The position numbers and the translations under genes are program-made. A stretch of 5,443 nt of DNA. It comes from an uncultured Clostridia bacterium. Its GTDB lineage: Bacteria; Bacillota; Clostridia; Oscillospirales; Oscillospiraceae. Below are positions 1 through 5,431 of this stretch, one piece after another. Under the pieces are notes generated by a model. That model had not been told where the DNA came from and did not search any database. It saw only the letters and a program-made list of their open reading frames with translations. The DNA lies in the NCBI GenBank assembly GCA_947176425.1, contig CAMWQV010000185.1, positions 1 through 5,443 of the forward strand. Direction: 5' to 3'. Positions within the stretch are counted from its first letter, which is position 1. Each line of letters begins with the position of its first letter.

Positions 1-1
1 G

Positions 2-142
2 ATTATTGAGTGGGAGTTTCCGGGATTCCGTGTGCGGGACTGCCTGCCCAATTTATATCACGCCCAAGAACTCCTGGAGCGGAATGGTGTGATCGAGGGA
101 CGGACCCATCGGTTCCTTCTGGCAGCACGCAAAATAAAATGA
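2..142 (+). CDS. C-terminal end of an unidentified protein (5' truncated by window edge)
   Basis: An open frame enters from the left edge (first complete codon at base 2) and ends at a TGA at 140-142, giving 46 residues that start IIEWEFPGFRVRD and end THRFLLAARKIK. The start and main domain lie outside the window. The tail has an amphipathic helix-like stretch (YHAQELLERNGVIEG), then a short basic, hydrophobic strand (HRFLLAARK). This pattern resembles the last helix and strand of many class I SAM-dependent methyltransferases, but that is only a shape resemblance and no catalytic motif is in view. The stop is followed after 8 bases by a GC-rich hairpin, consistent with the end of a transcription unit. 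No frame on the other strand looks better here. I do not recognise the gene. Confidence 0.65.
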   Translation: MIEWEFPGFRVRDCLPNLYHAQELLERNGVIEGRTHRFLLAARKIK

Positions 143-150
143 TTCCACTT

Positions 151-172
151 GGGCGGGCCTTTGGGCCCGCCT
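151..172 (+). terminator. GC-rich hairpin after the partial gene, possible terminator without a close T-tract
   Basis: The arms GGCGGGCC (152-159) and GGCCCGCC (164-171) pair perfectly over 8 bp around a TTTG loop, with a possible extra G-T pair (151/172). The hairpin begins 9 bases after the stop of the partial gene and precedes the tRNA promoter. It lacks the immediate run of T expected of an intrinsic terminator; T-rich DNA (TTTT and TTTTTT) appears only 19 or more bases later. It may be a weak terminator, an mRNA 3'-end stabiliser, or a block to read-through into the tRNA gene. Confidence 0.4.
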
Positions 173-214
173 GAATGGGGCTCAAAAAATTTTGATGTTT
201 TTTGAAATTAGGGC

Positions 215-242
215 TTGACAAATGGGAAAAAATGCGTATAAT
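215..242 (+). promoter_or_regulatory. Consensus sigma-70/sigma-A promoter of tRNA-Gln
   Basis: A perfect -35 box TTGACA (215-220) and a perfect -10 box TATAAT (237-242) are separated by 16 bp. Transcription would start near 249-250, about 15 bases before the mature tRNA 5' end, which fits a tRNA gene needing strong constitutive expression and RNase P trimming. This is the best match to consensus in the window. Confidence 0.9.
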
Positions 243-264
243 AAAACATGTTCGTTATGAACAC

Positions 265-338
265 AGCGGGATTGTGTAAAGGTAGCACAGCGGACTCTGA
301 CTCCGTATGTGAGGGTTCGAATCCTTCTCCCGCTGCCA
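265..338 (+). tRNA. tRNA-Gln, anticodon CUG, with encoded CCA
   Basis: A full cloverleaf can be drawn. The acceptor stem AGCGGGA (265-271) pairs with TCCCGCT (328-334). The D arm is GTGT/GCAC with loop AAAGGTA. The anticodon stem GCGGA (290-294) pairs with TCCGT (302-306). The seven-base loop CTCTGAC holds anticodon CTG at 297-299, preceded by the invariant U33. The T arm is GAGGG/CCTTC with loop TTCGAAT. The discriminator is G335 and CCA is encoded at 336-338. Anticodon CUG reads CAG glutamine codons. In Clostridia such tRNAs are commonly charged through the Glu-tRNA-Gln amidotransferase route (family knowledge, not visible here). The gene has its own promoter and terminator, so it is a single-gene unit. 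No copy of its 3' end appears elsewhere in the window, so there is no sign of an integrated element using it as an attachment site. Confidence 0.97.
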
Positions 339-342
339 TAGT

Positions 343-381
343 AAAACCCGCAGGACTGCAATAGGTTCTGCGGGTTTTGTT
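343..381 (+). terminator. Intrinsic terminator of tRNA-Gln
   Basis: The arm AAAACCCGCAG (343-353) pairs perfectly with CTGCGGGTTTT (368-378). A G-T and an A-T pair (354/367, 355/366) extend the stem around a loop of about 10 bases. The T-rich end of the stem continues as TTTTGTTCT. It begins 5 bases after the tRNA CCA. The mirrored A-tract could give it some activity on the opposite strand as a backup for leftward transcription. Confidence 0.85.
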
Positions 382-393
382 CTGCCTGACCGG

Positions 394-428
394 TAAAAAA
401 CAGGGCCGCCTGAACTGGGCGGCCCTGT
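394..428 (-). terminator. putP: Intrinsic terminator of the leftward putP transcript
   Basis: Arms CAGGGCCGCC (401-410) and GGCGGCCCTG (418-427) pair perfectly over 10 bp around a 7-base loop. On the - strand the hairpin is followed directly by TTTTTT (complement of 395-400), the classic rho-independent layout. It starts 6 bases after the putP stop codon and closes the leftward gene block before the convergent tRNA unit. Confidence 0.93.
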
Positions 429-433
429 AAAAT

Positions 434-1975
434 TTACATTTTCTGTACTTGATCGTACATCTCGGTAATTTTCTTGTCAGGCTCTCCGGTAGCCAGACTG
501 ACTGCGACGATAGCAACAGACGCCACGATAAAGGCGGGCAGCAGTTCATAAATCGCCCACGCGCCGCCCATTGGCGCAATCAGGTATTTCCATACGAACA
601 CCATGACACCCCCGGCGATCATACCGGCCAGCGCGCCCTGACGGTTGGAGCGTCTCCAGAAGAGGGCGAACAGCATAACGGGTCCGAACGCCGCGCCGAA
701 ACCAGCCCACGCGAAGGATACGACCCGGAAAACAGAACTGTTCGGGTCCCAGGCCAAAATAACGCCGATTGCTGCAATCGCAATAACGGTACCCCGCGCC
801 GCAAGCATAGAGTTTTTCGCGCTCATTTTAATGCCGAAAAATTCTTCCATCAGGTTCTGTGATACGCTGGACGCGGCGGTCAGCAGCTGGGAATCGGCAG
901 TTGACATCGTTGCTGCCAGAATACCGGCCAGAATCACACCGGCGACCAGCGCAAAGAAGATACCGTTTCTGCCCATTAAATCCGCCATCTGAATCACGAT
1001 TGTCTCAGAATCCGCACTGGTGGTCAGGAAAGGAATTTTTCCTGAAACAGAAACGCCGTAGCCGACGATGCCGATTAAAATCGCGACAAACATTGAGATT
1101 ACAACCCATACAGAAGCAATCCGGCGGGAGACTTTCAGTTTTTCCCCATCCTCGATTGCCATAAAGCGCAGAAGGATATGGGGCATACCAAAATAGCCTA
1201 AACCCCAGGCCAGCGTGGAAACGATGCTCAGCGCGCCAAAGGAAGCCGCTGTACCGGAGGCGGAATCATATCCCTGTGTCAAAATCAGATAACCGGGAAG
1301 GGCCTGCGCGTTAGCCATGACCGTATCCCAGCCGCCCGCCTCACGGATGCCGAAAACAATAATAATCGCCAGCGCTATTGTCATAACAATGCTCTGTACC
1401 AAGTCCGTTGTGGACACGGCCAGGAAACCGCCCAGCACCGTATAGCCGATGATGACCAGTGCGCCGGCAATCATCGCGGCATGGTAATCGACTCCCAGCA
1501 GGCTGTTGAACAGCGTACCGACAGCCTTGAAGCCGGACGCGGTATAGGGGACAAAAAAGATCAGGATAATCACGGCGGCGATACAGGCCAGGATATGGCG
1601 TTTGTCTCCGTAGCGGCGGGAGAAAAAGTCCGGAATCGTAATCGCGCCGGTTGCAGCGGAATAATTGCGCAGGCGGCGGGCAACAATCAGCCAGTTCAGA
1701 TACGTTCCGGCGGCCAGACCGATGACCGTCCAGCCGACCTCCGCCACGCCGCAGAGATACGCCAGTCCGGGGAGGCCCATCAGCAGATAGCTGCTCATGT
1801 CGGACGCCTCGGCGCTCATGGCGGTGACAATGGGGCCAAGACGGCGGCCTCCAAGATAGAAGTCGTCAGAGGACGAGCTGCCTGTCCGGTTAAAGAAGAC
1901 GCCGACCCCGATCATGCCGATCAGATAGACGGCAATCGCTAAGATGATACAAATTTGTGCGGTAGTCATGTACAT
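434..1975 (-). CDS. putP: Sodium/proline symporter, solute:sodium symporter (SSF) family
   Basis: This 513-residue inner-membrane protein should import proline with Na+, for use as an osmoprotectant or nutrient. Its length is normal for PutP (about 500). It is hydrophobic throughout, with roughly 12-13 membrane segments and a short charged C-terminal tail. Family marks include DDFYLGGRRLGP (37-48), SAEASDMS (54-61), FLAVSTTDLVQS (184-195) and the conserved PutP stretch GLGYFGMPHILLRFMAI (258-274). D59, D191 and S358/T359 correspond by motif alignment to E. coli PutP D55, D187 and S340/T341, which act in sodium transport. Where E. coli has DMSGW, this protein has DMSSY. The start is ATG at 1975, 5 bases after AAAGGAG; a second ATG at 1969 has longer spacing, and a longer upstream frame would run through the promoter. 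No proline-degrading putA lies nearby, so uptake for osmotic balance or for Stickland-type metabolism are both open. A related SSF substrate cannot be excluded. Confidence 0.9.
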   Translation of the reverse strand: MYMTTAQICIILAIAVYLIGMIGVGVFFNRTGSSSSDDFYLGGRRLGPIVTAMSAEASDMSSYLLMGLPGLAYLCGVAEVGWTVIGLAAGTYLNWLIVARRLRNYSAATGAITIPDFFSRRYGDKRHILACIAAVIILIFFVPYTASGFKAVGTLFNSLLGVDYHAAMIAGALVIIGYTVLGGFLAVSTTDLVQSIVMTIALAIIIVFGIREAGGWDTVMANAQALPGYLILTQGYDSASGTAASFGALSIVSTLAWGLGYFGMPHILLRFMAIEDGEKLKVSRRIASVWVVISMFVAILIGIVGYGVSVSGKIPFLTTSADSETIVIQMADLMGRNGIFFALVAGVILAGILAATMSTADSQLLTAASSVSQNLMEEFFGIKMSAKNSMLAARGTVIAIAAIGVILAWDPNSSVFRVVSFAWAGFGAAFGPVMLFALFWRRSNRQGALAGMIAGGVMVFVWKYLIAPMGGAWAIYELLPAFIVASVAIVAVSLATGEPDKKITEMYDQVQKM

Positions 1976-1980
1976 ATACT

Positions 1981-1987
1981 CTCCTTT
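1981..1987 (-). promoter_or_regulatory. putP: Shine-Dalgarno sequence of putP
   Basis: AAAGGAG on the - strand ends 5 bases before the ATG at 1975 and 11 bases before the in-frame ATG at 1969. The shorter spacing favours the protein start MYMTTAQ. It rules against the upstream in-frame ATG at 2029, which has no ribosome site and lies upstream of the proposed -10 box. Confidence 0.8.
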
Positions 1988-2008
1988 AAAATTTCGTGAA
2001 CGCCCGGT

Positions 2009-2017
2009 ATCATACCA
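2009..2017 (-). promoter_or_regulatory. putP: Probable extended -10 promoter of putP
   Basis: On the - strand TGG-TATGAT forms an extended -10 element, with TATGAT at 2014-2009 and TG at 2017-2016. No good -35 is present at 17 bp (TTTTAT only), which is typical of extended -10 promoters and of promoters needing an activator. Transcription would start near 2002, leaving a leader of about 27 bases that contains the Shine-Dalgarno sequence. The 34-bp palindrome (2042-2075) ends just upstream of the weak -35 position. Confidence 0.55.
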
Positions 2018-2041
2018 CACTCTAAGCAAGAATAAAATACA

Positions 2042-2075
2042 GAACGACGTATAGAATCTATTCTGTACATCGTTC
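2042..2075. repeat. 34-bp near-perfect palindrome upstream of putP, candidate operator or tetR terminator
   Basis: The left arm GAACGACGTATAGAAT (2042-2057) and right arm ATTCTGTACATCGTTC (2060-2075) pair at 14 of 16 positions around a two-base centre; the exceptions are 2048/2069 and 2052/2065. Such length and symmetry suit the binding site of a dimeric regulator, and a TetR-family gene lies just upstream. It sits about 40-75 bp upstream of the inferred putP start site. As - strand RNA it can fold into a hairpin followed by TGTATTTTATTC, so it could instead be an imperfect terminator for the tetR transcript. The sequence alone does not decide between these. Confidence 0.6.
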
Positions 2076-2084
2076 CGGTTTATA

Positions 2085-2099
2085 ACAATATTATATTGT
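2085..2099. repeat. 15-bp perfect palindrome in the tetR-putP gap
   Basis: ACAATAT-T-ATATTGT is a perfect 7+1+7 palindrome starting 9 bp beyond the 34-bp palindrome. On the - strand it contains TATAAT, so it could cover a second -10 box, but no matching -35 is visible at the right distance. Its length suits a TetR-type or similar dimer operator. AT-rich palindromes of this size also arise by chance, hence the modest confidence. Confidence 0.4.
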
Positions 2100-2168
2100 G
2101 AATACAGGTTTTTTTACCAGACGCTGCTGTAGAATCCGGGTGAACCGGAGAAAAAACTTTTTGTTCAA

Positions 2169-2762
2169 CTAAGCTTGCGGTACGCGGTAACTGTCGAGAA
2201 ACAGGGGGGTCATGCGGTCGGAATAGGCGGTGATCGAATACTCGCCGCCGCAGAGGCACCAGTCATAGAGCAGCGCCCGCTCCCATAACGCGTAGGCTTT
2301 TACGATTTCATTCACGGTAAAATTGGCGCGGAGCTGCCCGCCGCGCTGCCCGTCGGAAATAATCTGGCGGAGGAGCTTGAAATAGGTGCGGCTGCGGTCC
2401 AGCAGATGTTTTTCCCCGCGGGCAAGCAGCTGTGTGGAGAGCAGACGGGTGAGCAGGTCCAGGGAAACGCTGGCGTCAATCATGGCGAACAGCTCGTGAT
2501 TGAGATACAGCAGTTTGTCGGCAGCGTGCATGGCGGGGTCCATCGTGGTTTTCAGTTCCTCGTATTTTTCATCGAAGACATGGGCGAGTGTTCCCAAGAG
2601 ATCGTCTTTTCCGTTAAAATAGTGGTAAAACGACCCTTTGGAAGTCTCGGACTCGAAAACGATATCCTCCACCGTCGTATCCTCATACCCCTGCTCATAG
2701 AACAGCTTCCAGGCCGCTGATATAATACGGCCTTTTGTATTCCGCAGATTTTTTTTGGGCAT
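2169..2762 (-). CDS. TetR/AcrR-family transcriptional regulator
   Basis: This 197-residue protein has the usual TetR length and layout. An N-terminal DNA-binding domain spans about residues 8-56, with the helix-turn-helix around TTVEDIVFESETSKGSFYHYF (29-49) followed by the family signature NGKDDLL. The rest (about 60-190) is a helical ligand-binding and dimerisation region that is not recognisable in detail, so the inducer is unknown. The start ATG at 2762 lies 8 bases after GGAGG. The gene begins 24 bp after the end of the Na/Pi cotransporter gene with no terminator between, so the two are probably one operon. putP follows 193 bp downstream in the same direction. By family habit it would repress its own operon or a neighbour; the palindromes at 2042-2075, 2085-2099 and 4635-4643 are candidate sites. 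No strong terminator follows the gene unless 2042-2075 serves as one. Confidence 0.92.
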   Translation of the reverse strand: MPKKNLRNTKGRIISAAWKLFYEQGYEDTTVEDIVFESETSKGSFYHYFNGKDDLLGTLAHVFDEKYEELKTTMDPAMHAADKLLYLNHELFAMIDASVSLDLLTRLLSTQLLARGEKHLLDRSRTYFKLLRQIISDGQRGGQLRANFTVNEIVKAYALWERALLYDWCLCGGEYSITAYSDRMTPLFLDSYRVPQA

Positions 2763-2786
2763 CCTGTATTCCTCCGTATGAAGCCG

Positions 2787-4556
2787 TCAGCGGGGCGCAC
2801 TGTCCTCGTCGAGACTGAACCGCTTGCGGTATGTATCGAACGCGGACTGAAACTCCTGATTCCCCTCATTTTTGATGCCGTTCAGGTAAGCGTGGGCCTG
2901 ATAAGCGTTTTGGGCGGTTTCGATCTGTGCAACGGCAATATTCGAGCAGTGGTCGCTCACACGCTCGCAGTTCGTCAGCAGGTCGGACAGAACAAAGCCC
3001 AGCTCAATCGTGCAGTCTCCCGTCTGCAAACGGGCGATATGATTGGATTTAATCTCCGCAATCAGGGCGTCAATCACCTGCTCCAGCGGCTCTACTTTTG
3101 CCGCCAGCGCCAGATCGTTTTCCGCATAAGCACGGGTTGTCTCGTTCAGTATCTTCCGCAGGGCGTGCAGCAGCGTAGACAGCTCGTTCCGCGCCGGGCC
3201 GGAGAAGCTGATATTTTTTTCGTGCATTTCCTCCGCCGTCCCCAGCAGGTTCAAAGCATGGTCGCCGATGCGCTCGAAATCGCCGATGGTATGCAGCTGT
3301 TTTGAAACACTGCGGCTGTCACTGTCAGAAATTGCTTTCCCGCTGATCTGCACCAGCAGCGTCCCCAGCTGGTCCTCATACATATCCAGCTTGTCCTCGT
3401 TTTTCCGCACTTCAGCGGCAACTTTTTCATCGTATTTTTCCAGCTGGCTGAGAGCTTTCAGAATTGTGTCCTCCGCCAGCCGCGCCATCTCGACTGTCTT
3501 CGCGCCGCACTCAGCCACAGCCACAGACGGCGTTGCCAGCAGGCGGGAGTCGATAAATACGCATTCCGGTTTTGCTTCTTCCTCCTCTTTAATGATGAAA
3601 TACGCCAGACGTTCCATCTGCTTGGTAAAGGGCAGGAGGAGGATTGTCGTCGCGATATTGAAAACGCTGTGCAGCATAGCGACGCCGGTCGGTCGGATCA
3701 GGACATCCATAAACGTGAAGTGGAAAAAAAGGTCGCTGCCATAGAAGGCCACCAGGAAAATCGCCGTGCCGATGAGATTAAACGACACATGAATAATAGA
3801 GACCCGGCGGGCGTTGCGGTTGACGCCGATGCTGGTCAGCAGGGCGGTGAGACAGGTACCGATATTCTGCCCCATAATAATCGGCAGGGCGATGCCGTAA
3901 GAAATGCTGCCGGTCAGGGACAGAGCCTGCAAAATACCGACAGAGGCCGCAGAGGACTGCACCACAGCGGTCAGCACCGCGCCCACGACGATTCCCAGGA
4001 ATGGGTTTGTAAACATGGTCAGGATTGCGGTAAATTCGGGCTTATCCGCCAAAGGAGCAACGGCGTCTTTCATCATAGTTGTGCCGTACATGAGGATCGA
4101 AAAGCCCACCATGATCGTACCGGCGCTGCGCACTTTGCCGTCTTTTGCCATCGTCCGCAGGATTACGCCGGCCAGTGCCACGACCGGGGCGAATACCTCG
4201 GGTTTCAGCAGCTGGAGCCAGATATTGTCGCTTTCGATACCGGACAGGGACAGAATCCAGGCCGTCAGCGTCGTGCCGACATTGGACCCCATAATAACGC
4301 CGATGGTCTGTCCCAACTCCATGATGCCGGAGTTGACCAGGCCGACCAACATAACAGTAACAGCGGTAGAGGACTGAATCGCGATTGTGATGCCGGCCCC
4401 AAGCAAGAGGCTTTTAACAGGGTTGGAGGTCATCTTTTTCAGAAGCTGCTCCAGTTTGCCTCCGGCCAATTTCTCCAGCCGGGAGGACATGGTGGACATG
4501 CCGTAAAGAAAGAAGGCAATGCCGCCGCAGAGAGTAAACAGGGAAAAGATATCCAT
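2787..4556 (-). CDS. Na/Pi cotransporter family protein with C-terminal PhoU-like domain
   Basis: This 589-residue membrane protein has two parts. Residues 1-320 carry the Na+/phosphate cotransporter fold with its inverted repeat. The first half has QSSTAVT (61-67) and GSNVGTT (90-96); the second has QSSAASV (200-206) and GQNIGTC (229-235). The paired QSS motifs are the hallmark of the family (Pfam Na_Pi_cotrans, related to bacterial YjbB/NptA). After an acidic linker (KEEEEAK, 323-329), residues about 345-575 form a cytoplasmic helical PhoU-like domain with two metal-site motifs, FERIGDH (E428, D432) and CERVSDH (E531, D535). YjbB-type proteins mostly export phosphate when it is in excess, while others import it; the direction here is not shown. 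ATG at 4556 is chosen because AAGGAG lies 7 bases upstream; ATG 4562 is only one base from it. It is the first gene of a probable operon with tetR. No pst or pho gene is nearby. Confidence 0.92.
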   Translation of the reverse strand: MDIFSLFTLCGGIAFFLYGMSTMSSRLEKLAGGKLEQLLKKMTSNPVKSLLLGAGITIAIQSSTAVTVMLVGLVNSGIMELGQTIGVIMGSNVGTTLTAWILSLSGIESDNIWLQLLKPEVFAPVVALAGVILRTMAKDGKVRSAGTIMVGFSILMYGTTMMKDAVAPLADKPEFTAILTMFTNPFLGIVVGAVLTAVVQSSAASVGILQALSLTGSISYGIALPIIMGQNIGTCLTALLTSIGVNRNARRVSIIHVSFNLIGTAIFLVAFYGSDLFFHFTFMDVLIRPTGVAMLHSVFNIATTILLLPFTKQMERLAYFIIKEEEEAKPECVFIDSRLLATPSVAVAECGAKTVEMARLAEDTILKALSQLEKYDEKVAAEVRKNEDKLDMYEDQLGTLLVQISGKAISDSDSRSVSKQLHTIGDFERIGDHALNLLGTAEEMHEKNISFSGPARNELSTLLHALRKILNETTRAYAENDLALAAKVEPLEQVIDALIAEIKSNHIARLQTGDCTIELGFVLSDLLTNCERVSDHCSNIAVAQIETAQNAYQAHAYLNGIKNEGNQEFQSAFDTYRKRFSLDEDSAPR

Positions 4557-4563
4557 TTGCATG

Positions 4564-4569
4564 CTCCTT
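4564..4569 (-). promoter_or_regulatory. Shine-Dalgarno sequence deciding the Na/Pi cotransporter start
   Basis: AAGGAG on the - strand is 7 bases from the ATG at 4556 (protein start MDIFSLF). It is one base from the in-frame ATG at 4562 and downstream of the ATG at 4607, so both longer starts are unlikely. Confidence 0.85.
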
Positions 4570-4610
4570 GTCTGTCTGTTAACATTTTCTATACGAACTA
4601 TATGCATTTC

Positions 4611-4639
4611 ACTATAGCAGACCGGACGGCAAAAGTACA
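4611..4639 (-). promoter_or_regulatory. Probable promoter of the Na/Pi cotransporter-tetR operon
   Basis: On the - strand an extended -10 (TGC-TATAGT, TATAGT at 4616-4611) lies 17 bp from a poor -35, TGTACT (4639-4634). Transcription would start near 4604, giving a leader of about 48 bases. The DNA upstream of the -35 (roughly 4644-4690) is almost pure A/T and could act as an UP element. A short palindrome covers the -35 box. Confidence 0.55.
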
Positions 4640-4643
4640 GTAC
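4635..4643. repeat. GTACAGTAC palindrome over the -35 of the Na/Pi promoter
   Basis: GTAC-A-GTAC is a perfect 9-bp palindrome, flanked by AAAA (4631-4634) and ACTTTT (4644-4649) that extend partial symmetry. It overlaps the proposed -35 box, where a bound repressor would block RNA polymerase. It is short enough to occur by chance. Confidence 0.3.
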
Positions 4644-4654
4644 ACTTTTTTAAA

Positions 4655-4673
4655 ATCACAAAATTTTTCTGAT
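4655..4673. repeat. 19-bp AT-rich imperfect palindrome upstream of the Na/Pi promoter
   Basis: ATCACAAAA (4655-4663) and TTTTCTGAT (4665-4673) pair at 8 of 9 positions around a single central T, with one C/C mismatch. On the - strand the hairpin is followed by TTTAAAA, so it could weakly terminate the trmO transcript. It also lies in the AT-rich stretch upstream of the Na/Pi -35 and could be a regulator site or UP element. Confidence 0.35.
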
Positions 4674-4706
4674 AATAAAAGATAATTCACCACCAAACAG
4701 AGGGAA

Positions 4707-4727
4707 ATAAGATGAAATTCATCCTAT
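4707..4727. repeat. Palindrome overlapping the trmO stop codon, possible weak terminator
   Basis: GATGAA-A-TTCATC (4711-4723) is a perfect 13-bp palindrome. Flanking ATA/TAT (4707-4709, 4725-4727) extends it to 21 bp with one mismatch. It overlaps the trmO TGA (4719-4721). On the - strand it is followed by TTCCCTCTGTTTGG, which is not a real T-tract, so termination here would be weak. It may simply protect the 3' end of the mRNA. Confidence 0.35.
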
Positions 4728-5399
4728 GATTTCCAAAACGTGCAGCCGGTCTCCGTCCACAGAGAAGCGCACCTCCAGACCGGCAAAAGACATTCCGTAA
4801 ACGCGCCGGGGGTCGTCCTGATAGGAAGGCCGCGGGTCCTGGGACAGCACGCCCAGCAGCGCCGCCTGTTTTTCCGCCGGGACCGATGCCAGCAGTTCTG
4901 CGGGACAGTTCACTTGCAGGGTCAGCCGCTGGACCCGTCCCGCAAAACCGCTGGCAGCGTCCGGGTAAGCGTCGGCGTAGGGAAGGTATGGCTTGATGTC
5001 GTAAATGGGGGTGCCGTCCAGCAGGTCCGCACCGGCGATTTGAAGCAGGGGACCGTCCGGACTGTCTAACGTGATTCCTTCCAGCCGGACAGCTGACAGC
5101 CCAATGGGATTGGGCCGGAATGGAGACCGCGTGGCAAACACGCCCAAACGTTGATTGCCGCCCAGACGCGGAGGCCGGACCGTCGGAGACCACTTCTCCC
5201 GCACAGCACGGCTGAACTGCCAGATCAGCCAGATATGGGAAAATTCCTCTAATCCCCGCACGGCTTCCGGACTGCGGTACTCCGGCTCGAAAACGACCGC
5301 GGCGCGGAGGGCGTCAACAAGGCCGCTCTGACGCGGGATGCCGAATTTTGTGGGGAAATCACTGCGGATATAGGCGATTACTTGCAGAGAATGGCTCAT
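4719..5399 (-). CDS. trmO: tRNA-Thr (GGU) N6-threonylcarbamoyladenosine-37 methyltransferase (TrmO/TsaA, YaeB family)
   Basis: This cytoplasmic enzyme uses S-adenosylmethionine to add a methyl group to t6A37 in tRNA-Thr, giving m6t6A37 and finer decoding of threonine codons. The 226 residues cover the whole family length (E. coli TrmO is 235). Conserved blocks are present in order: IPRQSG (21-26), RGLEEFSHIWLIWQF (48-62), PTVRPPRLGG (72-81), GVFATRSPFRPNPIGLS (86-102), DLLDGTPIYDIKPYLPYAD (125-143) and QDPRPSY (187-193). The N-terminal part is the SAM-binding beta-barrel unusual for methyltransferases, and the C-terminal part is the smaller tRNA-side domain (family knowledge). The ATG at 5399 (MSHSLQV) is preferred because it matches the family N-terminus; an in-frame ATG at 5408 would add three residues and leave almost no leader. 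It is apparently monocistronic, with the next promoter about 100 bp downstream of its stop. Its role is unrelated to the transporters. Confidence 0.94.
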   Translation of the reverse strand: MSHSLQVIAYIRSDFPTKFGIPRQSGLVDALRAAVVFEPEYRSPEAVRGLEEFSHIWLIWQFSRAVREKWSPTVRPPRLGGNQRLGVFATRSPFRPNPIGLSAVRLEGITLDSPDGPLLQIAGADLLDGTPIYDIKPYLPYADAYPDAASGFAGRVQRLTLQVNCPAELLASVPAEKQAALLGVLSQDPRPSYQDDPRRVYGMSFAGLEVRFSVDGDRLHVLEIIG

Positions 5400-5418
5400 A
5401 CTACACATCCCATCTGTT

Positions 5419-5424
5419 ATTATA
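5419..5424 (-). promoter_or_regulatory. trmO: -10 box of trmO
   Basis: A perfect TATAAT on the - strand. A -35 at 17 bp spacing would fall at about 5442-5447 and is cut by the window end, so the promoter is only half visible. The start site would be near 5412, leaving about 13 bases before the ATG at 5399. That short leader holds only a weak Shine-Dalgarno-like GATGGG about 9 bases from the start codon. Confidence 0.55.
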
Positions 5425-5431
5425 TTCTGCC

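Noticed and set aside
265..433. tRNA-Gln as an integration site for a mobile element
   Set aside because: No integrase gene and no repeat of the tRNA 3' end were found; a normal terminator follows the tRNA directly.
208..579. - strand open frame of 123 codons across the tRNA gene
   Set aside because: It runs through the tRNA, two terminators and the end of putP, so it is a chance frame.
2135..2149. TCCGG-GTGAA-CCGGA hairpin shortly after the tetR stop
   Set aside because: Only 5 bp of stem, and on the - strand the T-run precedes rather than follows it, so it is not a convincing terminator.
1976..2168. Riboswitch or structured leader for putP
   Set aside because: The inferred leader is only about 27 bases and no known riboswitch core is recognisable; the symmetry fits protein sites or a simple hairpin better.
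3669..4685. Long + strand open frame (338 codons) opposite the Na/Pi cotransporter gene
   Set aside because: It is antisense to a clearly recognisable transporter, has a low-complexity hydrophilic composition rich in Gln, His, Asp and Gly typical of a shadow frame, and has no ribosome site or family motif.
4687..5193. - strand open frame of 168 codons overlapping trmO in another frame
   Set aside because: It is rich in Arg, Pro and Gly as expected from an off-frame reading of GC-rich DNA, and trmO matches its family over its full length in the other frame.
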